Source: Rostratula benghalensis (lineage: Eukaryota; Chordata; Aves; Charadriiformes; Rostratulidae). Taken from it: DNA of 64,000 bases. The notes under the pieces are model-generated. The model saw nothing but the letters and a program-made list of their open reading frames with translations, had not been told where the DNA came from and ran no database searches. The position numbers and the translations under genes were made by a program. Location of the stretch: the NCBI GenBank assembly GCA_013399305.1, contig VXAI01000046.1:805340-869339 (forward strand), read 5' to 3'. Shown one piece after another: positions 1 to 53,343 of this stretch (the first letter of the stretch is position 1; the number at the start of each line of letters is the position of its first letter).

Positions 1-3000
1 AACAGTGATATTCCTTTTTTCATGGTCTATGCAGTCCCTGTTGAAGAAAACGAATGCATTGAAAATATCTCAATAATTCTCACCAGATTATGAATTACTA
101 AAGTACATTTCTCAAAAAACTAACCTGAATGTGTGCTAGCACCACTACTAAAGTACTCTATGAATCCCTAGACTTCATTGAAAAGAAAAAACCAAAAAAC
201 AAACCATCAGTTTTATAACTAATCTTTCTTAACAAAGAAAATTTAATATTCAAGTTTCATCCAAAGTTCAATTAATCCTTCCTCTAAAGGTAAGCCATAC
301 TGGCTAAGCAGGTATCAGATAAACTCAAAAAGTGGAAGGAAAGCCATACATATATACAGAGAGAGAGAACAAGAGAGCACTACCACTCTAATAAAAGCAA
401 CAATCTCAAGGGAGCACCTCTCTCTCCTGCTCCTATCCTTAATCCTAGAACCTGGTCAGTCTTCCTCAGGTGGGAGCCCTATCACAATCACATCCTGCTC
501 TTTATCACATGGGCACTTCTACATTCACAGAACAACTCTATTTCCACCTCCTCAAACGAATCCTGCCACTTCATCTTAAAAACTAGAGTAATTGTAAAAT
601 AAAACTGGAATTTGGGAATTCAGCAATGTAACACACAAATCAAACCAACTTCTTCATGGGGATAAAGAAGCAGCAAAAAGTCCAGGGCAGCTCAGAACCC
701 ATTAGAGAAACAGAATGATTTACTGGAGCAACTCAACTTCAATCCAGGTTAACAATAAGGAAAAATGTGTTACTGCCAAATCACTGTCCAGTGAACCAGT
801 CTCCTGTCACAAAAAACCCCGGAGGGACCTGCAGGGAGCCAGCACCTGAGTTTGGCTTCCATGAGACACCTTCAGCTGATCTTCCGTCTGTGAGAGAAAT
901 TTGGGGAAACTGTGTTCTTATAACACATTTAATTGGGGATTTCTGGGCTTTGACCTTCACAACTTTATATCCAAGTTTGTTACACAATATGTAAACTTTA
1001 AATACTAAAATAAAAACAAATAATAGGGTAAAATTTTCAAAAACATTCTGGTGATTAATTATTTAATTAATTCCTAAGACTAAAATGAAGCTGCCTGCTC
1101 AGAAAAACCACTCTTAGGCTATAAATTCATTTGGTCCCCACAAGGCTTAAGCTCCTAGGTGATCAGAATATCTTTAAACAGTATGACATAGGCTCTAAAT
1201 CACTGCAGTGCTTTTGAAAACTGTACTATTACTAACGTATTCTAGCTTCTGACCATCATCATGTGAAAACACTGAAATGTCTGGATTACAAAAATCAGTA
1301 GCACAGACAATGCATCAGCAAACTGATAAATTCTTACCTAAAATATCATCTCAGCTACTTACAAGCAAATCCTTGCAGCCTGGCATAAGCAAGGTCGTTG
1401 TTGCCTCTGACCTGCCACATTGCATTACCTTCATAATTAATTAAGCGGGAATCCAGAATAACACCTGGCCAGCATTCCCAAACACAGCAAAACCACAACT
1501 GGTCTTCTGCAGCACTTTGGACACACAGTACCTAAGTCCGTATTTCTCTGTTTGAGTGAACCAGATAAAATAGATCTCATCTAGTGATTTCTATTGTTTT
1601 AGTGAATTTTCCATCAAAACCTATATTTAAAGCAGTTTCAGTTCCTCCCACAGGAGGACCACAGCTCTTTATCGGTGAAACAATCTAGTAACTGCTCTGA
1701 GAGTGCCTTTGAGTCCAGTGAGTTGCATTTTGAAAATCTCCCTGTCTCCAAGGGATCCAGAGCCTCCAAACAGGCTGTATTCTGACAACAAAAATTACTC
1801 ATTTTTGTTTCCATTCTCTGACTGCTATAATTTGTGACACTTTCCTTGAAGGAGCTGTGACCCTTTTTCGCTCAGCCATGGCTGCCATCCTACAGAGCTG
1901 AGAGTGATGGGTTCTCCTCCTGTCTCCAGCAGCTCACTGTGGCATTTGCCCCCTTGTAGCCCATTGTTGGTATCAGTGCACTGTGCTAGTATAAAGGAAT
2001 CAATTATAGAGGGAGAACAAGATCTCATTTAAAATAGAAGATGACAAATGATGTTTGTTGTTCCGTATGCTTGGAAAACATCACCTTCCCCTTCACCAGC
2101 GATTAGTTTAAATAAATCATACATGGCCTGCACTGATTTACTTTAAGAGGGATACTGAGACTCTGCAGGGGAAGCTGGGAGGGGATATTAGGGAATGCAG
2201 GGTGTATGCCCTGTAAGAAATATAGCTGTAAGTTTGCAATCCATGCATTCCAAGACATGCAATTCCTCTTAGCCATATTAAAAATGTATGGATTTGATGA
2301 ACCAAAACTTAACTTAGAATTCTGAAGGACAAAATTCAGTATCTTGTAGCACAAGACTGCATCCTTAAGTACTTTTCTTTTTAGAAATCTTGCCTGTAGA
2401 AATTTGGCTTTGTAAGACTGACCTGTTTCATATCCCCTGCTTCAGTTATAATTCCAATGTTAAATGAATTTGCTTTCAGATTCGATACAACATTATTTAG
2501 CATTTCCAGGAAAAAAAGTCACATTTCAAACATGTATGTCTTTGAAAGGATTAGGGCTTAGCTTTATGGTAAAGACCTTATTAGCACAGTCTTTACAGAT
2601 CAAATGACCATTTTTATGGAATTCATGCTAGTTATTTAAATTGTAGCAGATGGTAATTTTTTCAGCAAAGAAAAATTTCTAGTGCATTGCTTTAGGATAA
2701 GATAAATAAGGCTGATCTTCAGATGCTTGTAGATGAGGATCTGTTAAAGCTGCAGGCCTAAAATGCAGATTTCTTGTCAACTTTAATTAGCTTCTGCAAA
2801 CCCTAAATTATGCCATTAGTTAAAATTAAACAGGGTGAAGAAAAGCAGTTTTGCCAAGTTTCTGTTGTTCACACTCATGCAAAGAGATGGCAAAGTGAGT
2901 CTAATGCTGTGAATTTTGTGTCAGTGAGAAATGAATGCCAAGCCCTGGAATTACAAAATGACTCAGAAGGACCTGACAAAGGCTGGAACAAAGGAACAAG

Positions 3001-6000
3001 TAATTCCTGATAACGGAAAGCAAAGTGGAAATTTGCTAAGCATGACATCAATGAAAACCTGTGATACTTTTTGACAGAGAAAAGCACCTGTAGGGTTGAT
3101 GTGCTGAGAAATCCCTGCAGTTACTTCATTTGAGGTATTTCATTCACAACATCACAGTGGTGTTGCCACTGCTAGTTAATAACTATGCTCACACTTCAAT
3201 GTGAGTGTATGCTAACAGTATTAAAAGGCAAGAATGAAATTTGCAAGATGTTGGCATTATGAAAATGACTATTCATTAGTTATGCAAATTCATTAGGCTA
3301 TTTTTACAGATTCTTATTCTTCACATCTGAGCACTGTTTGGAAATCCTCTGTACTTACTTTTTGCAAAGTGGGAAGGAAGTAGCTCTGTTATTTTTCAGT
3401 AACATGCTCTTTTCAGTTCATGCTCTTCTTTATCTTTCCTAACAACAGGACATTTGAGGAATGCATCATTTTCTGGAAATCAGATACTGATGTTGGAGCA
3501 AAGAATATGGGAAGGGATTGTCTTTGTGAACTTCTGTTCAAGAGTGTATATATTCAATACAAAGTTTAATTACAAAATTAACCAGACTTCAGATCATTAA
3601 TTTGTCCTTCAGTAGAAAACTCAACATTAAAACTACCTGCTACCTCTTGGCATGGAAGAAGAAATATATTGTTTCAGGACATTTTACAGAAAAAATCAAG
3701 GTAATCACATACATATTCTCCAACACTGAAACTACTGGTTGTATAAAGAAATAATAGAGAATAACTAACATGAGATGCAATTACAATACTACCTAAAACT
3801 TAAGAAAAAAAAAAAAAAGTAACAAGTAAAGAGGTAGTTTAATTCAAATGACATTCAAATAAAGGTGGGTATGTCTCATCTAACATATGCTGGAAGTTAC
3901 CATTTAAAATCCAAGCCTATTCTACTTTCTTCTCTAAAAAGAAAGAAAAGTAGATATTTTTTTTTTTTCTAATATGGAAGTCCTGGGTCACAGCAGTTGC
4001 ACAATGATTAGATCAAAGCCAGAAAGCGCTGCAGTCACTTCAGTTGCATATAGTGTTAGATGGCCACTTCTCCACTATCAGCCTAATCTCAGTGCTGTTT
4101 TACCACCTTCTGTCACATTAGGAAAGTGCACTCTTTTGCTTATCTGTAAATCTGTGCAAAGAGAAAAAGAGGCTATTCCTCACATTCTGGTGTATTATAA
4201 CCCCTGGACAACAGCAATGTCTTGTAATGACTGCATGAATCATTCTGCATGTTTTTCAGTCCTTGGTTCTTTCTACAGACCACTATATGAGATTAGCCTT
4301 ATCAATGAAACTAGGAAGATACTCTTTGGGTATAAAAAACCATGTTACAATTATGGTGAGGGTCTTTTCTATAGACACACTACCTCAGAATCCTGTAGCT
4401 CTTTCTCTAATAGCTCTGACAGATCTGAACATCTGAACAATACTTGAACAAGGACTTTTGCCTTTTGGACAAGGCTATCTTTACTCTTTGCCTACCGGAA
4501 AAAGGAACAGTAGGCAGCGTGCTAATATTATATAGATCATTCTTATGCCTGACCTTCATGTGAAGCTATATGATCTGTGCATACTGTTATCTCCATGATA
4601 TAGATTAGGTTTTATTCACAAATAAGACAGATACAGAATCGGCCATGTCTGATTATGCCCAATATGTATGAGAAACAAATTGATATGAAGAGCTTGTTTT
4701 TATTCTGGCGAACACCTAACAGTGGGAGCTGGGCTGGGAGACCCACAATAGTTTCTACAGCACATAACTGTAATGAACTTGCACTCACCATTGTGTCTAT
4801 AAGTTACTATCTGGGGAGGGGAAACAGCTCCTTCCAAATCACCTGGTTATAGAGGATAAAACAGAAAGAAGGATAAAAGCTCAACAAAACCAAATGAGAC
4901 CACCAGAAACAAAAAGTCAAGATTTATCAAAGAAATACTTACAAATTATTCTTTCAGTGCTGGAATTTGGGGTTTCAGCACCATCCCCTGGAGGGTTTAC
5001 CTTTTGAGTCCCCTCACAGAGCTCTGATGGCCATGGCAGCATTCTTCACTGCTGACCCTGCCTGCTGCCATTTGGGGCAAGGCAGTTCTCAACAGAGCAA
5101 TGTGCAGAGCAAAAACATCAGCCGACAGTAGAGGTCAGCCACGAACTGTAGATTTCCTTGCCAGATTTCTTGCCTGAACAATGTACACTGTTTACTGTAC
5201 ACCCAGAAAGATCTGGGGCACCTGTGCCAAAACAGCAGTGGATAACAGTAACAGGAGGAAAGAAAGTAAGCTTCCTTTCAAAAATGAGAAATAGCAAAAA
5301 TCTGTGTACTAAGAGCACTACCATGGGAGGGCTGAAATACAAATGGACAACATTTGGTTTCTCTGTGAGTAACACAGAGTTCCCCTAGCAACTCACTCCT
5401 GTCTGCTAGCTACTCCAAAAGGATCAAGATCTCATAGGAGACGAGACAAAAAAAAAAAAAAAGCGCAGCACCACAAAACAAAACTAAAAAGAAAAAGAGA
5501 AATAATAAACTTAACCTAGATGGACTATTAAAAAAATACCAGAGAACTTTGACAGTCTATGTCCCTACATCAGCTCCGTCTTGGCTTTTGAAGAGTTAGC
5601 GTTGCCACTTGCTGGTTTCCACTACCCCTTGGTAAGTTGTTTGGCGTGTTGGCCCATTTGAACAGGGGAATGTTTCCGTCCTCCTGCACGTTATGTCTGG
5701 TTCACATGATGCACTGGGCTACACAGGTTGCCCTAGTCACACGCTCAACACTTGAAAATATTTAAACAGTGGCTACATAAACCAGGTCAGTGCTTTAGCC
5801 AAAACAGATTACCTGCATTTTTAAAGCTGAGAATTAATATGGACTATTAAACTGCTGGTTGCTGGGTTGTCTGAAAATCAAGCATTTAGTTACCCCTTAC
5901 AAATGAGGACACTCTTCAAGACCATTCTCCCTTAAGTGCAGCTGCCTATGACATTAATTTAATGCAGCAACTGGATTTGAAGGGCAGGGATATGGACTGA

Positions 6001-6330
6001 AAGAAGTAACTCATGAGAGGTCTCAAAAACGTGTTTAAAGTTGCAAATGAGAACCAGACAATCAACAAAATACATTTAATTTTCTAGCCCTGCTTTCCAA
6101 CTGTGGTGTATTATACCTACACCAGACGGGAGCTCAGACATCATTTTCTTCATTCGTGTGGTTGTCAAGCACGGAACACAACGCCCCCTCGGCCATGGCT
6201 GTTTTTCCTGTATCTAGACAAAACATCCAGCACCTGAGCCCCCAGCCTTGCATCTCTCCTGGGGATTTAACATACGTGTGTGCAACATCATTTTGTCCAT
6301 CTCCTTCCTTCCCAAAATGTGATGAAACCA
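1..6330. other. upstream flank, no gene recognised
   Basis: This is AT-rich non-coding sequence upstream of the CHRNA7 CpG island. Stop codons are frequent in every frame. The longest open stretch (3974-4447, plus) has no family signature and no convincing promoter or splice context. Low-complexity spots include a short GA-rich run near 357-377, an A-run near 3805-3818, a T-run near 3958-3968 and an A-run near 5449-5462. In mammals OTUD7A lies on this side of CHRNA7 in divergent orientation, but I see no exon of it here. Confidence 0.6.
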
Positions 6331-6848
6331 AACTGCTGGCTAAGGATCCTACCCTGGCTCCCACCCCGGCTGCCCTCCCCTCTCCGGGGACAGCCTCCCC
6401 GGGGCACTCTGCTGCCCCTTGGGCTAATTCACGCCTGTCACAGCAGCAGGCGCTGCTGACAGCGAAGGGGAATGACCGAGCACTTGGGCTGGGAAAGGAG
6501 GCGGGGGAGGCTTAGAGGGGGGCTGCCCCCGCTCCTATCTATAACGCCGGGTCCGCCGCTCTGCCCAGCGCACCGCATCGCTCCGGCTGCGGGAACAGCC
6601 TGCCGGTGGCACCGCTCCCCCCGCTCCGGCCCAAGGACGCTAAGGGACCGAGGAAGGGAGAGAAATCCATCAGGCGGAGGGGCAGGAGACGGAGGCGGGC
6701 CATCAGCATCCCTCCGCTCCGCCCGAGCCGGCGGCGCTGCAGGGGGAGGAAGGGGCCGAGCTGCTGGCGGTCCCCGGCGGCTCTCAGCGGCCCAACTCGC
6801 GGCCGGCGGGGCTCGGCTGGCGACTGGTGTCACCCTCGGTCTCCCGGA

Positions 6849-44984
<38,136 letters not shown>

Positions 44985-45302
44985 CCACTGACTACAATCT
45001 GATTCTCTGATATGATATGTAGCAGATAAGGGTATGGTTTTTTGTTTGATCGCTTGTTTTTAATGAGTATGTTGCTTCTCATTGTCTGCTTTCTTTTGTC
45101 CCCCTCTCTGGTCCCGAGTTCCTATCAGAAGAGTGGCACCATTTCAGAAGGGAAGCCAAGGATTTCTCCCCGGGCTGTCTGTGTGCAGCTCCTCTGAGCA
45201 CTCTTCGGTAAGAGATGCAAAGTGGCTGCAAGTCCCTTCACACGGACAGGGTATCTCACCACTGTCTCATACACATTTTTGAACTGGCTATTACAAAATA
45301 AA
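44985..45302 (+). promoter_or_regulatory. CHRNA7: CHRNA7 3' UTR, minimal extent to first polyadenylation signal
   Basis: Sequence after the stop codon is T-rich with no further coding. The first canonical AATAAA is at 45297-45302. Further AATAAA hexamers lie at 45848-45853, 45852-45857, 45951-45956 and 46116-46121, so the real 3' end may be later. Mammalian CHRNA7 transcripts have long 3' UTRs. There is no transcript evidence here to choose among them. Confidence 0.55.
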
Positions 45303-48300
45303 AGGCAGGCAATGTCGGAATCTCACTTCTTCCACACTTTGTTATAAAAGATAGAAGGTAGTCTATCTTAGCTATTTGAATAAGCGATCATAAACACTTA
45401 TGTTCAGGAGAGGACTAAATCCCAATAGGTGGAAGCTCAAACAGCAGACAGAAAAGGGAGAAACAGTTTGCTTTTCAGTTACTACTTCTTAGTGAGTAGT
45501 GGTATGTAGCTTTCCAGCTACACTCATAACCAGGCAGATTCAAAATGCCCTCCATACATTTTACATGGAGCACATGGGACTTTGCAGGATTCTGAATTTC
45601 TCTGAGACACTAGAAACCTGAAAGTTAATATGCTACACCGTATTAACTCATCCTTCTAGATCTTTCTGGATTTGACCTACAAGTTTGGCCTGAATTCTTA
45701 ATCAGGCTTCGCAGCAATTTTTGCAGTGTTTACTACTTCTTCCTTCTCTCCAGAAAGACAGTCTCTTAATTGCTGATCTTTTTAACTATCCAAAAGGGGG
45801 GGGGAAGGAAGGATTTATGATGCCTTTACTCCCACTTGTTTTTAAAAAATAAATAAAATTACACACAGTTCCAGTGCACTTACACATTACATCTGGTCTC
45901 TACTGTCAACTGGATATAGTAACTCAGTGTCTTGTACAGGCTTAAGCGTAAATAAAGAATCTAAAGCAAAAAAAGGCCATTAAATACTGAGATGAAGGTT
46001 TTAATTTAAAACTGCTTAGCCTTTTACAGACTTCCTTCTGTTGAGTCACCATAACACCACACCAGAAACCTGCACCTTTTCAGCTCTGTTTCTCACTCGA
46101 AGAGCACTAATGAATAATAAAGCATTCTTAGGTCTGATATGAACTATGAACTGTATAAATATATGTTTATATATACACACTGCATAGATGTCCAAGGAAA
46201 GGTTAAGAAATAAATACAAATTCTCGTGTCTAGACAGACATTTGCAAAGGCAAATCCAATGGTTCATCACCTTATGTTATTTCTGATTCTGAAATTCTCC
46301 TGTCAAAATATGGTTAGTTTTCACATGGCTTCAATGTCTTAATGAATCCTTCTTGAAAGCTCATCTTGAAACTGTCTCAGAATTTTCTGTAAAGAAGTTA
46401 TATTTTCAGGAACAATTATTAAGATTTAGTCATGCAATAATTCCTGCAAATAGTTTCTAGTTTGTAGATTGCATATGAATAGGAAACTGAGTCCACAGTC
46501 TAAAATGTGAGTTTTGTTCATTTGTGAATAACTACACATATCATGTGGCATGTGCTGCTCTTCTGACTTATGTTTCTAGACTAGGCTTCCTGATGTGAAT
46601 GTTGATTTCCATTGGTATTTTTTCCTTCTGCAAGTATCCAGAAGTAGCTATGTAGAGCGTTCCATTTTGTCTTTGTAAAGTTTTGGGGTCCTCCTGGAGA
46701 ATAATTTTTCAAGAAGAAATGAAGACTTTTGGGGCCTACCTTGTACAATGGGACACAACTATTGCAATCGTATACATGACGCATGTAATATAGGAAGCAT
46801 GAGAGTATCCCTCCTTTCCACCAGAATCCATTTAAAGCATCTGGAGAAACCATCTTGCTAAACACGGGAGTTCTTCATAAAAAGGTAGAGAAAACAATTT
46901 ACAGTTTGACAGTAAAACTCATTATCAATGACAGACATACCTATGCTTAGAAACTGGAGACTGGTCTTGGCCATTAGTGAAGTCCTGCCAAAGTTTGTAA
47001 GACTGAGTTTGTAATGCTGTCAAACTAATTCTGTCAGCAAATACCGGGGGTCAGACAAAGTAGCTACAAGACACCAGCATCATGCCTACACTACTGCCTT
47101 TATTATTGGCAAAAATGCACCAAGGGGACAAGTGAATCCTCATTTTCCTACTGTTAACAGAACCTGTAAACATTTGGTAAATATATTCCTACAAACTTTA
47201 ACTACAATAGTGACATTATTTTGCATCCCAGTTAAATTTTCCTCTGAGCTAAGCAAAATTGGTATGTCTCTTGTCAAATTGTATGCATCTTAAATATATT
47301 TGTGTATGTGTTAAACAATAATTTGATCTAAATGCTGGGAAAAATATTTATTTACAATTCTGGGCATAGAGATGGAAATTAAATACTGTATACATTATGT
47401 GCATATAACAGTAAAGAGTACATATTGATGGTAAGGATCTGCTACACTCCTAGGAGGCCAGAGAGAGGATAAGCAAAGGGTTTACCACAACTAAACTATG
47501 ATTTGTCTGACACATTCAAAAGCTCACTCTGAAGCTCAGCTGTCAGGTACAATACTATGTGTGAACAATGTATATTACTTCTTCTGTTTTTATATTGAAT
47601 TGTATTGAATATTTAAAAGAATTTTTAATATTTACAAATTTTATTTAAGTGTTAACGCCAAAAAAGTTCCAAACAAAATTTTAAAAGGTCAGTTTTAAAT
47701 ACAGGTCAATTATTTAAGCAGTATTTCAAATATTAAATTATTTTATATAGGAATTGATAATACTATATAAAACTTTTTTTAAAGGTTTCTTTAAATTCTC
47801 TTTACAGTCTCTCTAGCTGCAGGATGTAATCTCAGTCCACCTGTGACTATTCAACTTTTCACCTTCTTTAACAAGAAAAGAAGTTAAACCAAAGTCCCAG
47901 GTTTTCTTTCCTTTTGTTATACAATTTTTTACATTAAGAAACACTGCATAAGGGGCATTAGAATGAGATGTTACATCTGTCAGGTACTGACTGTCATATA
48001 AGCAATTCAACACCTTTTTGGTCCAGTATAAATAAAAGATTTAGATCAAGAGACTTCTGAATCTTTCTCATTTTGCTAGGACGGAAACAAACTCAAGCAG
48101 TAGAAAACATCAATAGCCATAAAAGGAAGAAAAATGTCTTTGGATACATCAATCTTGGATGGCAAATGTTTTAGAAAATTAAAAAAATATTCATATCCTC
48201 GTCTAGCCTCAAAGCCAGTATTAATTTACTTCTTAAAGTTTAACACAGGAGAGAGAAACAAGAGAGAAAAAGCAAATCCCTACCAGCTGAATAAACCATT

Positions 48301-51300
48301 GATTTTGCCAGCTGCAAATTTTCTTTGTGGGCTACTGGTGAAAAAAAAATAATCTAATCAGCAGAATATCCTCCAGACAGAAAAAAAAGACATCAGTGTA
48401 GTTTTCTTGAAGACAGATGAGTTGTAATGCCCACATGCTGAAACAGCTTCCTCAAAAGCTTTCTGCCTTTAGAGCATCCTGCTAGGCGTGTGCCAGCAGC
48501 AAAAATGAAGGGTTTCTAAATCCAAGATTTATTCCCCTACTGCTTCCACAAGCTTCTAAAGAACAGCTGATGAAGACCAGTTTGGTCAACGTCAAGTCAC
48601 CAAGTCATACAAACATGTAGTTGCTTGAATCCAACCCGTCTTTGTGCCAGATCTGCTACAGGTCACTTCAGATATTCATGTCAGGCTCCGGCTGATGGCA
48701 GTTCTCTGCCAAGCCAGCATGCCTACCCTCTTTCCTAGAGTGCTTGAGGTGCAGGGCATCTTACCTCAGACTTCCTAGCCTACTTCAACAGGGCCAGGCA
48801 CGTTTAGCTCAGCGCACACCAGGCAGTTTCCCAGCTCCGCATATGAACCTACCATCACCCATACTCCATCTCTGCAGCGTTTGTGAATGGGGATTAAAAT
48901 CAGACTGCTGATTGCTACTACTCACAGGCACCTGGTGGGTTAATCTGCAGACTGAAAGCTGCTATGCTGTAGGAGTTTACACATGAGCAGATCCCAGATC
49001 ATTGTCCAGCGGGTAGGATTGTCCATCAGAGCACTGGGTCTTGGTGGCTGTTGAGAGTAGCAGTACCAGCCACCCAGTTTTAATTCTGCAAGAACAATCA
49101 GAACGTATTTTCTCTTGAACAAAACTGATTTCTTATCCTCATGATATGAAAATACTAGTAAATCTTAAAAGGCTGTGAACAGAATCTGCACATTACAGCA
49201 GATCTCACCTGGCAATCAAACAAGATCTTAACAGGACTACAACCTCAAGTGAAAGCCTTTGGCTAATATTTTTGTTTGTTTGTTTTAAAATGCTTCTGCT
49301 GTTTAAAAGAAAACCTGAATGTTTATGTAACATTTGTTTGTGCTATTTAGCAATTTGCAGATGATGGCATAGAGAGAGAATAAACAACAATCTCTCACAC
49401 TCCAATGACCACATTCAAAATTGCTATTTATTAACAGAACACAAAACTCTTAGCATCAGTGTCTTATCTATACCCTCACTGAAGCAATATCACTAGTAAA
49501 TCACTGGGTTTTCAGAGGTGCAGTGACTTGCCCCTCTAATAAAGCTATACAGGATTAGCAATTTAAACTCCAAAGTAACCTGAACTATCTGCATATTTTT
49601 CCCTTAAAAGCAAACACCCCAAGCTCAACAAAAATTTAACATCTATGATATAATGCTACTTTAGAATATACGTAGACAAGAATAAAATCCATAGAAGTTT
49701 TCCTCTTAATTAAACAATTAGGATATAACCCAGTGCCTGTAAAAGGCAGACACCTCTTACTACTGATTCCAGAAGTCTGGGATCAGGACCATATTCAGCC
49801 AAATAAAACTCCATGGTTACCACTTATGGATTCCTCTGGTTCATGGTATGCATGCAAATGAATAAACCAGATATGAAATATTTATACTAAATTGGTTCAA
49901 GGCTTAGAAAATAAAAATCTGCATCTCAGAGTAAAATATATGCACAACATCCCTCAGGCAATAGTATCCCACCTCTCTGTACACATGGATTACATACAGC
50001 TGTGAAACATTTCTGTAACAACTTTCTTACTATGCAGGAATTCCCATTTGAGACTGCTTTTGCTGACACAGCTCATTAATTGTTCCCTGTCCTTCTTCCA
50101 GTTCCTGGCCAAGTGAAACCTAATTAGCAGACTATTTTCATCAGAAGCAATGTTACAGTACCAACATTCAGGAAGAGTATGTAAGTTTAACCCTTGACTC
50201 AAGAGACTGTAGTCACAGAATTTGAGTTTATTCATGTCAAGTTGTGCCATAGAAGCAACATGCTCCAATCAAATATTGGCACCAACCCTGCAGAGTACAT
50301 ACGCCTGCTGCGGTGGAGGGACCATTCCCACACTGGCAGCAGCATCCTTGCAGAGCAAAGCAGGCTCACCAGTTCCACTGTGCAGCACGAAAAGGGAGTT
50401 CCTTTTCCTGGTTTTCCCACTATGTACGTGGGTACAACGAGAATACGCTGTCTTCACCGGTTAGTGCTTAGCTCAGCTTGTAAGGTATTTTTTTTCTTTT
50501 GCTGAGGTAATAACGTCAGATACTTGGAAGTGATGGGTTGCAATATATAGCCCAACTGGTCTTTTCTTAAAACTGGCTTAAACTGGACTAAGCTGAAACC
50601 AGGTTAGTGATACACACACTGGCTGTGGTTCTTTCTTCACTAAACCAGTTTTAAAACTTATTGAAGTTAAACCACTGCCTCTTTCTCTGCAGTGGAGGTT
50701 AACACTCTTTCATTATCCTGCCTGTAGCTAGCAAAGACCCATCGTAACATTGCTTAACGATACTTCACACACTGTCCATGCTGTTTATAATTCAAAGTAC
50801 CCTGCTGTGAAGAGACTGTAACAAGGACAAGCTGCCAAAGCGTTGTATCTTCTAAAACAAGCTGTCAGAGGTATGAAGGGCACATGAAGCACTGGCAGAG
50901 AATGGGGGAAGGCAGGTTTGGTATCACCACCACCAAGGAGGTGTGACACCTGTCACCAGCACTACAGCTGTACCGCAAAGCCCAGCCCAGGAGAGTTTAT
51001 TTGAGCCGGGGCCACTGAGTGAGAGCCTGGGCTGTTTGTGCGCGATGGGGGCTGAGGGAGCAGACCCCTACCGACTGGGGACAGACCCAGCACAGATGTC
51101 CATGCTTCCCTTTGGGTCCTTAGCATACACATGCAGAGCCTCATTTGTGACAGCTGATCTGAACCATGCTTCATTTAATGGCATACATATGCAAAGGTCT
51201 AGAGATGCACATCACTTGAAGCCCTCTTGTCCATTTTATCTAACCCAGAGAACACCTCACTGCCCTCCCCCTATTTCTATATATACATACAAATTCTGCT

Positions 51301-53343
51301 TCTTCAGGGAGACAGAGTTAAAACAAAACATATTCAAAGATGTAAATAAACACTTGCAAAATATTCTGAAAAAAGTAGGCAGAGAAAGCACGTATGTTAG
51401 CTCAAAACCAGTATGGCTTCTGTTGCCAAAAATGTACTGGAATTCACAGCTTTCCAGTGGTTTTTCAGTTGTAGTAATATGCCAGGGCTTTTAGTATGTC
51501 AGCTGATAAATGGGATGGGGTAACAACCTTCTTGCGGAAATTTTGAAGCAAGCTGTGTGGGTTGAGTGGGGTATAAGCGAAAACTCCGACTGCCAAGCAC
51601 AGCTTTCAGCCCTAGCACACTATACCCTGTCTTCTAAAAAACCTCACTCTTCATTTGCAGTCATTTAATGGATTGTTCTGTGCACCCAACGGAAGCCAAC
51701 CCATAATGAACAGCACTGCAGAAATCTAAAGCATCCAACCTCAGTGCTGAAAAACTGGATTCATGCCCACTAGATACAATAATAAAAACCCATTTATTTT
51801 CTCATGCACTTTCCCTAGTGCACTGGAAAACGTCCTACCTACTTGCAGCAATATAAAATCTGCACAGTGCAAATTCCGGAATTTGCACCCAGTCATTGGC
51901 TTTCTATTTTAAAAGCCAACATCAGTGTAACTGACAGGAGATTTAGCCCAATATTATATAGAGAACAAACCTTCATTTTGCAACTTCTGCAGGTTCAAAC
52001 TCTTCTGCCCCTTGCTCCAAAACTCCCAAGATAAGCGGCACCGTATCTCTGCACAGCACGCAGAGTAATAACAGCAAAGATGTTTTCTCAGAGCTAAACG
52101 TCAGGAGTTTCCACATAAAACCAGAGCACTTTCTGAACTGCAGTATTTGTCAACTTGGATACATCTAATGATACCCCTTATTTAGACCATTCAGGCTCAA
52201 AAATACCTTAATTTGTTCTCCAGTTCTTTACGACATCAGAGATGGCATTTTTCATGTCTCAATTGTCTTATCGGCATGCAGTGTGGTCAAAGAGCTTTCA
52301 TTACCAACAACTTTCATAAGGAGCCTTCATCTCCAGTGAGGGTGGTGAAGTTTTTATTTCACTTCAATAGAGTTAATATGGAAACCTCAATACTTTAGCC
52401 ATAATGCCATGAACTGCGTAATTGATTTGGAAAACTGACATGTATAAAGGAGCATCATGAGGTTATAGGTACTCCATACTACTTTTCTCCAAACAGCAGC
52501 AGCACTGATTTTTCCCACTCACTTGACAAAAAAATGAATACTTGAAGAAAGAACCTCTTCCTTAATGTTACCTGATATACATGTCTATGCCCCAAGCGTA
52601 TTTCCTTGGCTTAACTTTCATAGCAAGAGCAAATGCAATAGGTTATAGCCCAAAGTGTAACTGTTATTACAGGAATTTTTTTATTTTTTAACTCTTCACT
52701 AGCCCAAATGATGAAATCACAGAGTACCTACAACATACAGCATACATGATAGCAGATGAAAGCTAGAAAAGTGGATGTCCTTAAAGAAGCTGGTGAAGCA
52801 AGGTGTATTTTTCATCACAAGAGTAGTTTCAAGGAAACTGCAAGGCAGTAAATTTTCAATTCTCACACTGTGAAGGACTCTCTCTGCTATTCTCTGGCAG
52901 AGCAGAGCACAAGGTCTTGCTTGAGCCAGAAAGCTACTGAGTATGTGTGAGTGTGCAAATGCTGGTCTGCATGCAGGCAAAGCGAGTCATATTAACATTA
53001 GATACAAGCAAATAATCTGCAAGGAAGAAGAAAACACTGGGCAGAACTTTAGTGAAAGCAGAATAACTCCTCCTGATGCCCCAGGACTGAATAAAGATCA
53101 GTTCCTGAGGTCATGATACTGACCTTAAGTAGGAAGTAGAATAAATAGGAAGCAGAACAGAGAGGAAGACTTTATACCCAAAAGAGACTCCAGATTGCCA
53201 CAGACTGAAAAAAACCCCCAACAAACCCAATGACTTCGGTTTAAACATAGGGCTGCTTATCTTCTGAGTTGCTCTGAAATGAGGAAAGCCTAAAAACTAG
53301 CTGGTTAAGGTGAGAATGGGTATATATTGTGCTCTGAAGAATT

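Noticed and set aside
3974..4447. 157-codon plus-strand open frame
   Set aside because: No family signature, no CpG island, no clear initiation context, and AT-rich composition like the flank. Compatible with chance.
50943..51494. 183-codon plus-strand open frame downstream
   Set aside because: Composition changes along its length, no recognisable motif, and no supporting promoter or splice signals. Likely chance.
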